Shown here: positions 25,253 through 33,576 of the stretch, piece by piece | Layout of the letters: each line of letters opens with the position of its first letter | How positions within the stretch are numbered: the first letter of the stretch is position 1 | Assembly: GCF_004353825.1 (NCBI RefSeq) | Contig: NZ_SMNA01000001.1 | Location: 248,001 to 312,000, forward strand | DNA from: Occultella glacieicola | GTDB lineage: Bacteria > Actinomycetota > Actinomycetes > Actinomycetales > Beutenbergiaceae | Reading direction: 5' to 3' | Length of the DNA: 64,000 nucleotides | Notes under the pieces: generated by a model | Seen by the model: only the letters and a program-made list of their open reading frames with translations | Databases searched by the model: none | Told to the model about the DNA's origin: nothing | Program-made: the position numbers and the translations under genes

Positions 25253-25306
25253 TGCGGCCTCTGCGGCCCCTGCGGCCCTCGCGGCCTCTACGGCCCCTGC
25301 GGCCGA
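25253..25306. repeat. Tandem 9-mer TGCGGCCYC x6 spanning a stop codon
   Basis: Six units: TGCGGCCTC, TGCGGCCCC, TGCGGCCCT, CGCGGCCTC, TACGGCCCC, TGCGGCCGA. The stop codon of the minus-strand DUF1266 gene (25288-25290) lies inside the array, at the single TAC variant. Confidence 0.75.
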
Positions 25307-26274
25307 TGGTGCCCGCCGACTCCGGCGGAGCGGACCGCGCCCCACAGGCCGGACTGCCACGGCCGCGCCGGGGTCGGCGGGAGGTGCGGCAGCAGTCCTG
25401 CCGAACCGAGGTCGCCGACGAAGCCGAACGAGCTCTGGCGCAGCGGGGCGTCCCACGGCACCACGGACAGCGGCCCAGCAGGACCGTTCAGGACCGCAAG
25501 GAACTGCCGCGCCTGCTCGTCCGAGGCAGCCTCACCGGCGCCGTCGACACCCTCCCAGTACCAGCGCCCACGGGCGAAGTGGTCGTGGAGGTCGGCCCAG
25601 TCGCGGTAGGAGGCGCGCAGACCCGCGGCGGCGATCCATCCGGTGTCGATCGCCTCGGCCTCACTGAGGTACCCGGCGCCGACGCCCGCGCGGGCCAGCA
25701 TGATCGTGCGGACCAGGTCCCACGCCGTGAGGTCGACGGTGCGGGCGCCGCGGACGTCCTTGAGGACCCGGTGCAGGCGCAGTTCGGTCTGCGCGGCGGT
25801 GCCGGAGTGCTTCGCATCCCGGTGCAGCCCGGACGCGAGCGCGCGCTGGTCCGCGGGCGGCATCGCCAGCCACTGCGCGCGCTCGGCGCCGAAGTCGGTG
25901 CGGTGCCCGGACACGAGCAGGGACAGCAATTGCCGGTGCAGGTCCTCGCGGGAGCGCACCGCCCAGGCCTCCGCGAGGATGGCGAGGCTGTGCCGGGTGT
26001 CGGTGTAGCCGAAGGTGTCCAACGGCTCTCCGGCCGCGAGGGCGTACCAGGAGGAGGCGGCGAGCTGCCAGCCCGCCGGATGGGTGGCGACGGCGTGCGG
26101 GCCGACCAGGAACCGCGACTGATGGTGGGAGGCGACGTCCCTGCGTACCTCTCTGCGCGCGCGTTGCCGGTGCGCTCGTGCGTGTGCCCGGTCGAACAGG
26201 CGGTTCATGGCGAGCCGCCCGGCGATGATCACGACAACGACGACCAGGATTCCGGCGAGGTAGGCGGGCTCCAC
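25288..26274 (-). CDS. DUF1266 domain protein with N-terminal membrane anchor
   Basis: The 328-residue protein starts with one transmembrane helix (AYLAGILVVVVVIIAGRLAM), then a very basic stretch. The middle is DUF1266: TAWDLVRTIMLARAGVGAGY, LSEAEAIDTGW and SYRDWADLHDHFARGRWYW fit the conserved A-W-D-x-x-R, G-Y-x-x-x-x-E-A and G-x-x-x-W pattern of that family. The function of DUF1266 is not known. The last residues are encoded inside a 9-nt tandem repeat, so the C-terminus may vary between strains. It is convergent with the QorB gene. Confidence 0.7.
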   Translation of the reverse strand: MEPAYLAGILVVVVVIIAGRLAMNRLFDRAHARAHRQRARREVRRDVASHHQSRFLVGPHAVATHPAGWQLAASSWYALAAGEPLDTFGYTDTRHSLAILAEAWAVRSREDLHRQLLSLLVSGHRTDFGAERAQWLAMPPADQRALASGLHRDAKHSGTAAQTELRLHRVLKDVRGARTVDLTAWDLVRTIMLARAGVGAGYLSEAEAIDTGWIAAAGLRASYRDWADLHDHFARGRWYWEGVDGAGEAASDEQARQFLAVLNGPAGPLSVVPWDAPLRQSSFGFVGDLGSAGLLPHLPPTPARPWQSGLWGAVRSAGVGGHHRPQGP

Positions 26275-26343
26275 GCGACCATCTCAGCAGAACGGCCGGA
26301 CCGCGAGCAACCCGCCGGTGCGGCCGGGACCACGGGCGCGACC

Positions 26344-26450
26344 GGGAGCGTGGGCGACGTGGTTGTGGTCGGCGAACCGCTCGGTGCCGCGGCGATCTCA
26401 CCAGGAGGAGCCGAACGGCTCGTCGTCGCCGTCGAGCGCCTCGGTCGCCG
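26344..26450 (-). pseudogene. Remnant of a nucleoside deaminase gene
   Basis: On the minus strand this stretch reads ALDGDDEPFGSSW, stop, DRRGTERFADHNHV. It aligns without gaps to ALEAGDEPFGSILVGADGTELFADHNQV of the intact nucleoside deaminase encoded at 30889-31371. An in-frame TGA (26398-26400) interrupts it, and the flanks no longer match the family. Only about 30 codons remain, without the zinc-binding motifs. Confidence 0.6.
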
Positions 26451-26489
26451 GACTCACGCACCGGCCCAGCCGGGTCGGGTCCTGCGTGC

Positions 26490-27098
26490 TCACGGGACCA
26501 GGTGCCAGCAGAACAGCCCCAGCCAGCTCCAGCCCACGACGATCGTGGCGCGCTGGATGAGACCCACCCGCGGGTGGTCGGCCTCCCAGGCGTTGCCGAA
26601 GTACAGGAACAGCCCGCCGGAGGTGGCCGCCGTGACGCCGGAGTAGACGACCCAGACGGGATCGTCGAGCACCAGCGCGGCGACGACCGCGGCCACCGGC
26701 AGCGCGGAGAACACCACCATGCCGGCCCAGTCGTGCAGCCGGTGCCGCAGGCTCGTCGCCGCCGGCGTGGTGTCCGGCGTGCCCGGCGGGTAGCCACGCA
26801 TGGCGTCCATGGGGAACACCCCGGATGCCACGACGGCGAGCCCGAACACCGCGAGCAGCGCCGCCAGCCACCCGCTCCTCGTCGTCTGGTGGACGCCGAG
26901 CGCCGACACGGCGACGAGCAGGCCGCTGACGAGGAAGTTGCTCGTCTGCAGCCAGCCCCTCGGCCCGAGCGCGAGGGCGCTGACGGGCTGCCGGACGGGG
27001 CTGTAGCCAGGTCGGGTCGCCCCGTCGACGAGGAGGACGAGGATGAACAGCGCGGTCCCGGCGCTGCCCGCGAGGAGCAGGGCCGATGGGTCGGTCAC
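26490..27098 (-). CDS. DUF998 family membrane protein
   Basis: The 202-residue protein has about six helices and fits DUF998. The early YSPVRQPVSALALGPRGWLQ segment, VASGVFPMDAMRGYP and the TSLRHRLHDWAGMVVF His segment are typical. Function is unknown. The GTG at 27098 is preceded by GGAGGA at 8 nt; the longer frame overlaps the ABC permease gene. It lies 16 nt downstream of that permease, so it is likely co-transcribed with the ABC exporter as its third gene. Confidence 0.75.
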   Translation of the reverse strand: MTDPSALLLAGSAGTALFILVLLVDGATRPGYSPVRQPVSALALGPRGWLQTSNFLVSGLLVAVSALGVHQTTRSGWLAALLAVFGLAVVASGVFPMDAMRGYPPGTPDTTPAATSLRHRLHDWAGMVVFSALPVAAVVAALVLDDPVWVVYSGVTAATSGGLFLYFGNAWEADHPRVGLIQRATIVVGWSWLGLFCWHLVP

Positions 27099-27114
27099 GA
27101 TCGTGTCCTCCGCC

Positions 27115-27897
27115 TCAGGTCCAGCGGAAGAACTTGGCCGCCAGGCCGCCCGTGACGACGGCCCAGGCACCGAGCGCCAGGAGGTGTCGGGCCTCTGGCA
27201 CCGCGCCGACCCAGGCTGCCGACAGCGCGGCGTTGCCGGCGCCGAACGGCAGCGCTGCACCGATCGCCTGCAGCACGTCCGGCAGGGCGCTGACCTGTCC
27301 GAAGCCGCCGCCGAGGGCGAGCATCACGAAGAACGCGCCCAGGCCGATCGCCAGGGCGGCGTTCGTCGTCGGGGCGAGCGCAGCGATCAGGATGCCGACC
27401 CCGTACATCGCGGCGAGCAGGAGCCCTCCGGCGAGCAGCGCCCAGCCGAGACTCTGCGGCTGGGTCACCCCGAAGAACGCCGCAGCGACGCCCATCATCA
27501 GCGCGACGCCGAGGAGCACCTGCACCAGGCTCACGAGCATCTGCGCGACCAGGATCATCGCCGGCCGAGCCGGAGTGACCGCGAGCCGCTTCAGGATCCC
27601 GTACTTGCGGTAGGAGGCCAGGAACGAGGGCATGTTCACCACACCCACGAGGGTCACCACCATGGTGATGGTCAGCGGCATGAGGATCGCGTTCATCACC
27701 GTGGCACCGCCCGGCAGCACCACGTCACCGCCGTCCCCGATGCCGTTCATCACCATGAGCAGCAGCGGCAGGCCGATCGGGATCAGGAGACCCGAGGTGT
27801 CGCGGACGATCATCCGCGACTCGGCGAGGAACATCTGGCCCCAGGCAGCCGCCGGCAGGCGGCGCGCGGGAGGCAGGCTGGTGGTCGTGTCGGTCAT
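27115..27897 (-). CDS. ABC-2 type exporter permease
   Basis: The 260-residue membrane protein has six helices: a first near DTSGLLIPIGLPLLLMVMNG, a long LTITMVVTLVGVVNMPSFLA segment, then RKYGILKRLAVTPARPAMIL (the conserved cytoplasmic loop of ABC-2 permeases), and further C-terminal helices. It works with the ATPase encoded 12 nt upstream, in a daunorubicin/antibiotic-efflux style pair. The operon is divergent from a NarL-type two-component system that probably regulates it. Confidence 0.88.
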   Translation of the reverse strand: MTDTTTSLPPARRLPAAAWGQMFLAESRMIVRDTSGLLIPIGLPLLLMVMNGIGDGGDVVLPGGATVMNAILMPLTITMVVTLVGVVNMPSFLASYRKYGILKRLAVTPARPAMILVAQMLVSLVQVLLGVALMMGVAAAFFGVTQPQSLGWALLAGGLLLAAMYGVGILIAALAPTTNAALAIGLGAFFVMLALGGGFGQVSALPDVLQAIGAALPFGAGNAALSAAWVGAVPEARHLLALGAWAVVTGGLAAKFFRWT

Positions 27898-27909
27898 CGT
27901 CGGCTCCTG

Positions 27910-28842
27910 TCAGCTCAGGTCCCGCGTCGGCTCCGGCTCGCCGAGCTCGTGCCCGGTGAGCTGGAGGAACGCGTCGTCGAGCGTGGCGGTCGTGGTGCGG
28001 AAGTCGGTGGCGGGCACCGCGTGGCGGACCAGGGTGGTGGTGACCTGGGTGACGAGGTCGCCGCGACCGGAGACCCGCACCTGGTCGCCGTCGATGAGGA
28101 CGTCCTCGACGCCGGGCAGCCCGGCGAGCACGGACGGATCGAGCGGCGCATGGGCACGGAAGCTCACGCCGCCGACCCCGGACACCTGCCGGACGAGCCC
28201 GGCGGGGGTGTCCAGGGCGACCACCTTCCCGGCGTCGAGGACGGCCACCCGGTCGCAGAGCCGCTCGACCTCCTCCATGAAGTGGCTGACGAGCACGATC
28301 GTGATGCCGTCCGCACGCATCTCCTCGATGAGGCTCCACATGCTGCGCCGGGCCACGGAGTCCAGCCCGGTGGTCAGCTCGTCGAGCACGGCGAGCCGGG
28401 GCCGGCCGACGAGCGCGAGTGCGATGCTCAGCCGCTGCCCCTCGCCGCCGGAGAGCTGGTCGTAGCGGGAGTCGCGTACCGTGCCGAGTCCGAGCCGCTC
28501 GATGAGCTCACCCGGGTCGAGACCGTCGTGGTAGAAGGAGCGGTACATCCGGATCAGTTCGGTGACGGTCAGGCTCATGTGCAGGTGGGTGGCCTGCAAC
28601 TGCACCCCGACGGCCTGCTGCACCCGGGCCCGCTCCCTGCGGGGGTCGAGCCCGAACACCCGGACCCGCCCGCCGTCGGGCTCGCGTAGCCCGATCGCGG
28701 CCTCGACCGTGGTCGACTTCCCCGCGCCGTTGCGGCCCAGGAGGCCGAAGATCTCACCGCTCTCGACGGCAAGGCTGACGTCGTCGACGACCGCTCGGCC
28801 CCGGTAGACCTTGGTCAGGTGGTCGATCTCGACGACTGCCAT
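27910..28842 (-). CDS. ABC exporter ATP-binding protein (DrrA-like)
   Basis: The 310-residue ATPase has Walker A GLLGRNGAGKSTTVEA, signature LSGGEGQRLSIALAL, Walker B LAVLDELTTGLD (DEL in place of the usual DEP) and switch His VLVSHFMEEVERLCD. A C-terminal extension of about 80 residues, ending in the DDAFLQLTGHEL segment, is typical of DrrA-type drug exporters. It energises the permease encoded next. The gene is first in its operon and its start is about 105 nt from a -10 box at 28947-28952. Confidence 0.9.
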   Translation of the reverse strand: MAVVEIDHLTKVYRGRAVVDDVSLAVESGEIFGLLGRNGAGKSTTVEAAIGLREPDGGRVRVFGLDPRRERARVQQAVGVQLQATHLHMSLTVTELIRMYRSFYHDGLDPGELIERLGLGTVRDSRYDQLSGGEGQRLSIALALVGRPRLAVLDELTTGLDSVARRSMWSLIEEMRADGITIVLVSHFMEEVERLCDRVAVLDAGKVVALDTPAGLVRQVSGVGGVSFRAHAPLDPSVLAGLPGVEDVLIDGDQVRVSGRGDLVTQVTTTLVRHAVPATDFRTTTATLDDAFLQLTGHELGEPEPTRDLS

Positions 28843-28946
28843 CGGGCTCCTCCTCGGTTCTGGGTCCCGGTCGCCGCGCGCCGGTCACCCTCGGGGTGCC
28901 CGGCCGCCACGGCTCCGGACGCCGGCCCTCCGACCGGCGTGCCTCC

Positions 28947-28952
28947 ACGCTA
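28947..28952 (-). promoter_or_regulatory. -10 box TAGCGT for the ABC exporter operon
   Basis: On the minus strand TAGCGT sits within GGATTCCTAGCGT, a 13-mer that is identical at 51036-51048 in front of another operon facing a NarL-type kinase. Confidence 0.45.
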
Positions 28953-29010
28953 GGAATCCGGCAGGGTCCAGCACATCTGCCGGTCGTCACCGGTTCCGCG
29001 CATGACTTCC

Positions 29011-29032
29011 GGCACCTGCCCCCGGCGGTGCC
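29011..29032. promoter_or_regulatory. Inverted repeat in the -35 region of the sensor-kinase promoter
   Basis: GGCACC (29011-29016) and GGTGCC (29027-29032) form perfect 6 nt arms with a 10 nt spacer, 8 nt upstream of the -10 box at 29040. A response-regulator site is possible. Confidence 0.3.
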
Positions 29033-29039
29033 CGTTCCC

Positions 29040-29045
29040 TAGGGT
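29040..29045 (+). promoter_or_regulatory. -10 box TAGGGT of a leaderless promoter
   Basis: TAGGGT is followed by GGGGGC and the ATG at 29052. The surrounding CCTAGGnTGGGGG is nearly the same as at the kinase gene at 51185. Confidence 0.5.
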
Positions 29046-29051
29046 GGGGGC

Positions 29052-30206
29052 ATGGAACGCACGGGCCGGGTCCAGATCTGGGCGGGCGTGAGCATGCTCG
29101 TGCTGTGTGTGCTCGTCGGCGTGGTCGAGGGAGCCACGGTCCTGTCGGCCGGGTCGTGGCTTCTTTTCGCAGGGTGGCTGGTGGCGTTCGGCACCTTTCT
29201 GGTGGGGGAGATCGTCCTCGCCGTCCGGCCCCTGCCGGCGACGGCCGGTGCGCGGCTGCTGCTCGTGGCGGTCCCGGTGCTCGCCAGCACCGCGGTCGTG
29301 CTGCTCTCCCCCAACCGGGGCGGCCTCAACCTCATCCTGCTGGTGCTCACCGCCGCCACCGCCGCGATCCATCTGGAACTGCGGGGCATCGCCACCGTCA
29401 TCGGGTGGAACTCCGCAGTCGTGCTCGCCCAGGGCGCTGCTCTGGGGCCCCTGGTGACCGAGCCCAACCGGCCGGTGGACCTCCTCCTCACGACGTTGCT
29501 CTACGCCGTGTTGCAGGCGGCCAGCGCCGCCATGATGTGGAGCCAGCGGCGTGTCGAGGAGGCACTCCAGGACCTCACCGTGGCCCATGTGGAACTGCGC
29601 AGCACGGGCGCGCTGCTGGCCGAGTCCAGCCAGGCCCAGGAGCGGTTGCGGATCTCCCGCGAACTGCACGACGTCCTCGGCCACCAGCTCACGGTGCTGT
29701 CCGTCGAGCTGGAGGTGGCCTCCCACCAGGTCGCCGGCCCGGGCCGCGAGCATGTCCTGCGGGGCCGGGCGATCACCCGCGAGGTGCTCGCCGACGTGCG
29801 GTCGGTGGTCGGGACCGAACGCCGCCGCCGCTTCGATCTCCCGGCCGCGCTGGCGGACGTGACCGAGGAGGTCCCGCACCCGCGGGTACATCTGACGATC
29901 GAACCCGGGCTCGTGGTGGACGACGAGCGGGCCGCCGTCATCGTGCGCGTCGTCCAGGAGGTCGCCACCAACACCATCCGTCACTCCCGGGCGGACAACC
30001 TGTGGATCGACCTCACCGCGGCCGACGGCACGGTCCGCCTCGACGCCCTCGACGACGGCCAGGGCGCGCCGCGCGTCGTCGCCGGGCACGGCCTGAACGG
30101 GCTTCGCGAACGCGTCGAGTCGCTCGGAGGGCGGGTCTCGCTCGACGGGTCTGCGGGCTTCCGGGTGCTCGCGGAGCTTCCGGCCCGCCGGCGGGTGCCG
30201 GCATGA
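29052..30206 (+). CDS. NarL-type sensor histidine kinase
   Basis: A 384-residue kinase. The N-terminal half holds about five to six hydrophobic segments with little extracellular sequence, as in intramembrane-sensing kinases. The phosphoacceptor region is RISRELHDVLGHQLTVLSVE (HisKA_3 type), and the HATPase part ends with GHGLNGLRERVESLGGRVSL. It probably senses an envelope-active compound and phosphorylates the response regulator whose start overlaps its stop (ATGA). The pair is divergent from the ABC exporter and DUF998 operon, the usual layout for an efflux module controlled by its own sensor. Confidence 0.9.
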   Translation: MERTGRVQIWAGVSMLVLCVLVGVVEGATVLSAGSWLLFAGWLVAFGTFLVGEIVLAVRPLPATAGARLLLVAVPVLASTAVVLLSPNRGGLNLILLVLTAATAAIHLELRGIATVIGWNSAVVLAQGAALGPLVTEPNRPVDLLLTTLLYAVLQAASAAMMWSQRRVEEALQDLTVAHVELRSTGALLAESSQAQERLRISRELHDVLGHQLTVLSVELEVASHQVAGPGREHVLRGRAITREVLADVRSVVGTERRRRFDLPAALADVTEEVPHPRVHLTIEPGLVVDDERAAVIVRVVQEVATNTIRHSRADNLWIDLTAADGTVRLDALDDGQGAPRVVAGHGLNGLRERVESLGGRVSLDGSAGFRVLAELPARRRVPA

Positions 30207-30865
30207 TCCGGGTGGTCCTCACCGACGACCAGACCCTGATGCGCGAGGGGTTGGAGAGTCTGCTCGCGATCAGCGGCGAGGTGGAGGTGATCGGGCACGC
30301 GGCCGACGGGGACGAGGCGTTGACCCTGGTCGCGGACCTCGCCCCGGACGTGCTGCTGCTCGACCTGCGGATGCCGAACCGGGACGGGATCGCCACCCTC
30401 GAGGAGCTTCGCCGGCGTGGCCTTGAGGTGCCGGTGCTGGTCCTGACGACCTTCGACGACGACGAACTCGTCCTGCGCGCGCTTCGCGCCGGCGCCAAGG
30501 GCTACCTGCTCAAGGATGTGAGGCTCGAGGAACTGGTGGGTGCCATCCGGACCCTGGCCGACGGCGGCACGCTGGTCCAGCCCGCGCTCACCGAACGCTT
30601 GCTGCAGGGGCTGGGCTCACTGCCCGTGCCCGACGACTTCACCCACCTGCCCACCCCCGAGCCGCTGAGCCCGCGCGAGACCGAGATCCTCCGGCTGCTG
30701 GCCAGCGGCTTCAGCAACCGCGAGATCGCCGAGGCACTCTCCCTGGCGGAGGGCACCGTGAAGAACTACATCTCCACGGTCCTGGCGAAGTTCGGCGTCA
30801 AGGACCGCACCCGCGCCGTGCTGCGCGCCCTCCATCTCGGCGTGCTGAGCACCCCCGGCTCCTGA
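30203..30865 (+). CDS. NarL/LuxR-type response regulator
   Basis: The 220-residue protein has a receiver domain (acidic pocket VVLTDDQ, phosphoacceptor Asp in DVLLLDLRMPNRDG, Lys in AGAKGYLLKD) and a LuxR helix-turn-helix near the C-terminus (LSPRETEILRLLASGFSNRE and LSLAEGTVKNYISTVLAKFG). It overlaps the kinase gene by 4 nt. It is expected to bind the divergent promoter region between 28843 and 29051. Confidence 0.92.
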   Translation: MIRVVLTDDQTLMREGLESLLAISGEVEVIGHAADGDEALTLVADLAPDVLLLDLRMPNRDGIATLEELRRRGLEVPVLVLTTFDDDELVLRALRAGAKGYLLKDVRLEELVGAIRTLADGGTLVQPALTERLLQGLGSLPVPDDFTHLPTPEPLSPRETEILRLLASGFSNREIAEALSLAEGTVKNYISTVLAKFGVKDRTRAVLRALHLGVLSTPGS

Positions 30866-30888
30866 GGACCGGGCGGCGGTCGCGTGGC

Positions 30889-31371
30889 TCAGCGGGCCGG
30901 GCGGAACGCCCGCCGGTAGAGCGCCCGCATCTCCTCGGTGAGCTCGGGGGCGGGGCCGTCGACGGGCGCGCCGGGCACCACTGTCGTGATCGGCAGCGTG
31001 GCGACCGGTCCGGGCTCGACGCCCCATTCGGCGAGCCAGCCGGCGAGCTGGGCGGACGAGGCCGCGTAGACGATCCGGCCGAGCCCGACCCAGCCGTGGG
31101 CGGCGGCACACATCGGGCAGTGCTCGCCGGAGGTGTACACGACCGCCGTGCGGCGCTCGGCGGGTGCGAGGTTCGCCACCGCCCAGCGGGCGATCGCGAA
31201 CTCCGGATGGCGGGTGTGGTCGCCGCCGGAGACCTGGTTGTGGTCGGCGAACAACTCGGTGCCGTCCGCACCGACCAGGATCGAGCCGAACGGCTCGTCC
31301 CCGGCTTCGAGGGCGGTGCGGGCGAGCGCCACGCAGCGCCGGAGGCGGTCCAGGTCGACGGCGGAGATCAT
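30889..31371 (-). CDS. Nucleoside/nucleobase deaminase (cytidine deaminase fold)
   Basis: The 160-residue protein has the zinc-binding signature of the family: TRHPEFAIARW (His ligand and catalytic Glu) and SGEHCPMCAAA (two Cys ligands). The N-terminal ALEAGDEPFGSILVGADG is typical of guanine deaminase / nucleoside deaminase members such as GuaD. It would release ammonia from a purine or pyrimidine base or nucleoside; the substrate is uncertain. GGGAGG precedes the ATG. A dead fragment of a related gene is found at 26344-26450. Confidence 0.85.
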   Translation of the reverse strand: MISAVDLDRLRRCVALARTALEAGDEPFGSILVGADGTELFADHNQVSGGDHTRHPEFAIARWAVANLAPAERRTAVVYTSGEHCPMCAAAHGWVGLGRIVYAASSAQLAGWLAEWGVEPGPVATLPITTVVPGAPVDGPAPELTEEMRALYRRAFRPAR

Positions 31372-31462
31372 GCCTCCCAGGGTGGCAGCCCGGGAGGCCC
31401 GAGCCGCACCGCCGGACCGGACGCCCGCATCTCGCGGGCGTCCGGTGGTGTGCTGGGGCTGC

Positions 31463-32332
31463 TCAGGCGTCGCGGCGCCGCAGTGCGACAGCCGCGGCGA
31501 TCATCGGGAAAAGTGCCCAGGCCGCGACCACCGCGGCGCCCTGCCAGGGCGTGAAGCCACCGGACCCGCCGAACGCGTCACTGACGGTGACGAAGGCCGT
31601 CGCGGCCGGCAGCGGCAGGTACTCCACGAGGTTCTGCACCCAGTCCAGGGTGATGAACTGCAGGATGCCAGGCAACAGGAGCAGCACGGTGAGCGCGACG
31701 GTCACGGACGCGGCGGTGGAGCGCAGGAGGGTGCCGACGCCGAGGGCGAACAACGCCGCCGCGACGAGGAAGGCGGTGGCGCCACCGACGATCTGCCAGG
31801 TGGTCCCGTCGGTCAGGCTCGGCACCTGGTCGTGCTCGCGCAGGATCGGCAGCGTCGCAGCGTAGGAGGCCGCGAATCCGATGACGCTCGTGACCACCGT
31901 GACCCCGGCGAGCGCGATCGCCTTCGCCGCGAGCACGGGCAGCCGGGTAGGCACGGCGGCGAACGTGGAGCGGATCATGCCGGAGGAGTACTCGTTCGTG
32001 ATGAGCAGGGCGCCGAGCACTGCGATCGTGAGCATGCCGAACTGGTAGCCGCCGGTGACGAGCTCGGCGCCGTGCACGTCCGCGAATGCCGCGGCGCCCT
32101 CGGGCGAGCCGAGACTGTCCGCGATCGCGGCAGCCTGGCCGACGGCCATGAGCGCCAGCAGCGCGACGGTGAGGCCGAGCGTCCACCACGTGGAGCGGAG
32201 CGAGAAGAGCTTCCGGCCTTCGGCGCCCAGGACGCCGGCGAAGTCGAGCCGTGCCGGCACGAGCGGCCGCACGCGGGGAACGGACTGCGCCACCTGCGTG
32301 GCGGGTCGAGGGGTGCTGGTCATGGCGGTCAT
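31463..32332 (-). CDS. ABC-2 type exporter permease
   Basis: The 289-residue protein has a Pro-rich N-terminal tail and about six helices. Its features are LGAEGRKLFSLRSTWWTLGL (the amphipathic entry), LLITNEYSSGMIRSTFAAVP (the loop before helix 3 typical of bacitracin/lantibiotic-type exporters) and a C-terminal helix near WALFPMIAAAVALRRRDA. The ATG at 32332 overlaps the stop of the ATPase gene (ATGA). The longer open frame upstream is a shadow within the ATPase gene. Confidence 0.88.
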   Translation of the reverse strand: MTAMTSTPRPATQVAQSVPRVRPLVPARLDFAGVLGAEGRKLFSLRSTWWTLGLTVALLALMAVGQAAAIADSLGSPEGAAAFADVHGAELVTGGYQFGMLTIAVLGALLITNEYSSGMIRSTFAAVPTRLPVLAAKAIALAGVTVVTSVIGFAASYAATLPILREHDQVPSLTDGTTWQIVGGATAFLVAAALFALGVGTLLRSTAASVTVALTVLLLLPGILQFITLDWVQNLVEYLPLPAATAFVTVSDAFGGSGGFTPWQGAAVVAAWALFPMIAAAVALRRRDA

Positions 32333-33270
32333 CGGGTCGCTCCGGTGAGGATCGGTTCGGGTGCGGTGGTATCGGATCGGTACTCGACGGCGTCCTGCGT
32401 GAGCGCCATGTAGGCGGCTTCGAGCGACGCTTGCTGAGTGGCGAGTTCGTGCACGGCGATGCGGTGGGCCACCGCGGTGTCGCCGATGAGTTCCCCGCTC
32501 AGACCACGCACCTCCAGCGCGCCCGGCTCCGGTGAGGTGATCGTGCCACCGGCCGCGCGGAGCAGCGCTGCGAGATCCGTGGCCTGCGGCGACCGCACCC
32601 GGACCGTGCTGTCCAAGACCCCGTCGATGACCTCCTGCACCGGACCGGACGTGATGATCCGGCCCTTGCCGATCACGAGCAGCTGGTCGGCGGTCTGGGC
32701 CATCTCGCTCATCAGGTGCGAGGAGAGGAACACCGTGCGGCCCTGCGCGGCGAGCTGGCGCACGAGCGTACGGACCCACTGCACACCCTCGGGGTCGAGG
32801 CCGTTGACGGGCTCGTCGAGGATGAGGGTCTGCGGGTCGGCGAGCAGGGCGGAAGCGATACCGAGCCGCTGGCCCATGCCGAGGGAGAACCCGCCGACAC
32901 GCTTGTTCGCGACCGTGGCGAGGCCCGTCAGCTCGATGACGTCGTCCACGCGTTTCGGGCTGATGTGGTGGGTCGCCGCCATCACGGCGAGGTGGGCCCG
33001 GGCGGAGCGGCCCGGGTGCACGGCCTTCGCCTCGAGCAGGGCGCCGACCTCCCGCAGCGGGGTGCGGTGCTCGGCGTAGCGCTTGCCGTTGACCGTGACC
33101 CGGCCGGAGGTGGGTGCGTCGAGTCCGACGATCATGCGCATGGTGGTGGACTTGCCGGCGCCGTTCGGGCCGAGGAAGCCGGTGACGGTGCCCGGCCGGA
33201 CCGTGAAGCTGATGCCGTGGACGGCGGTCTTGTCGCCGTAGCGTTTGGTGAGCTCGTGTGCCTCGATCAT
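32329..33270 (-). CDS. ABC exporter ATP-binding protein (BcrA/lantibiotic type)
   Basis: The 313-residue ATPase has Walker A GFLGPNGAGKSTTMRMI, the H-P-G-R segment AVHPGRSARAHLAVMA, signature FSLGMGQRLGIASALL, Walker B TLILDEPVNGLDPEG and switch region VFLSSHLMSEMAQTADQL. This FSLGM/EPVNGLDP pattern is that of bacitracin/lantibiotic-style exporters. The start was set at 33270, where ATG follows GAAGAGA. The two-component genes at 33577-35492 lie upstream on the same strand, so they probably control this pair, the next exporter, or both. Confidence 0.9.
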   Translation of the reverse strand: MIEAHELTKRYGDKTAVHGISFTVRPGTVTGFLGPNGAGKSTTMRMIVGLDAPTSGRVTVNGKRYAEHRTPLREVGALLEAKAVHPGRSARAHLAVMAATHHISPKRVDDVIELTGLATVANKRVGGFSLGMGQRLGIASALLADPQTLILDEPVNGLDPEGVQWVRTLVRQLAAQGRTVFLSSHLMSEMAQTADQLLVIGKGRIITSGPVQEVIDGVLDSTVRVRSPQATDLAALLRAAGGTITSPEPGALEVRGLSGELIGDTAVAHRIAVHELATQQASLEAAYMALTQDAVEYRSDTTAPEPILTGATR

Positions 33271-33576
33271 GGGGATCTCTTCTCTCGTGGTCAGCGGTCG
33301 TGGCAGGCCCACGTGGGGTCCGCCCCCGACGGGCCGTCCGGACCTCGATGCGAGGGTTGTCGCGGGTCTCGGCTGCCGTCGACGCTACGGCTCAGGCCTT
33401 GCGGGCGGATCGCGCTCGAGACGGAAACGACAGAGCCGGACCATCGACCGAACGGATGAAGAATCGACCGCCCGGCCCGGGGTGAACCCTGACCCGCGTG
33501 TCGGCGCGAGTCAGGGTGCCGGTGGGTCGGAGCGCACAGGCGCAGGCTCATCGAGCCAGGGTTCACACTCCGCTGC
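33271..33576. other. Gap between exporter and response regulator genes
   Basis: About 300 nt without a credible gene. It contains a terminator-like hairpin at 33486-33517 and a TAGCGT sequence at 33382-33387 (minus strand) that could be the -10 of the exporter operon. Nothing else was recognised. Confidence 0.5.
33486..33517 (-). terminator. Hairpin downstream of the two-component operon
   Basis: ACCCTGAC (33486-33493) pairs with GTCAGGGT (33510-33517), and an inner CGCG/CGCG can extend the stem. It lies about 60 nt after the response regulator stop, in the right orientation to end that transcript before the exporter operon. Confidence 0.45.
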
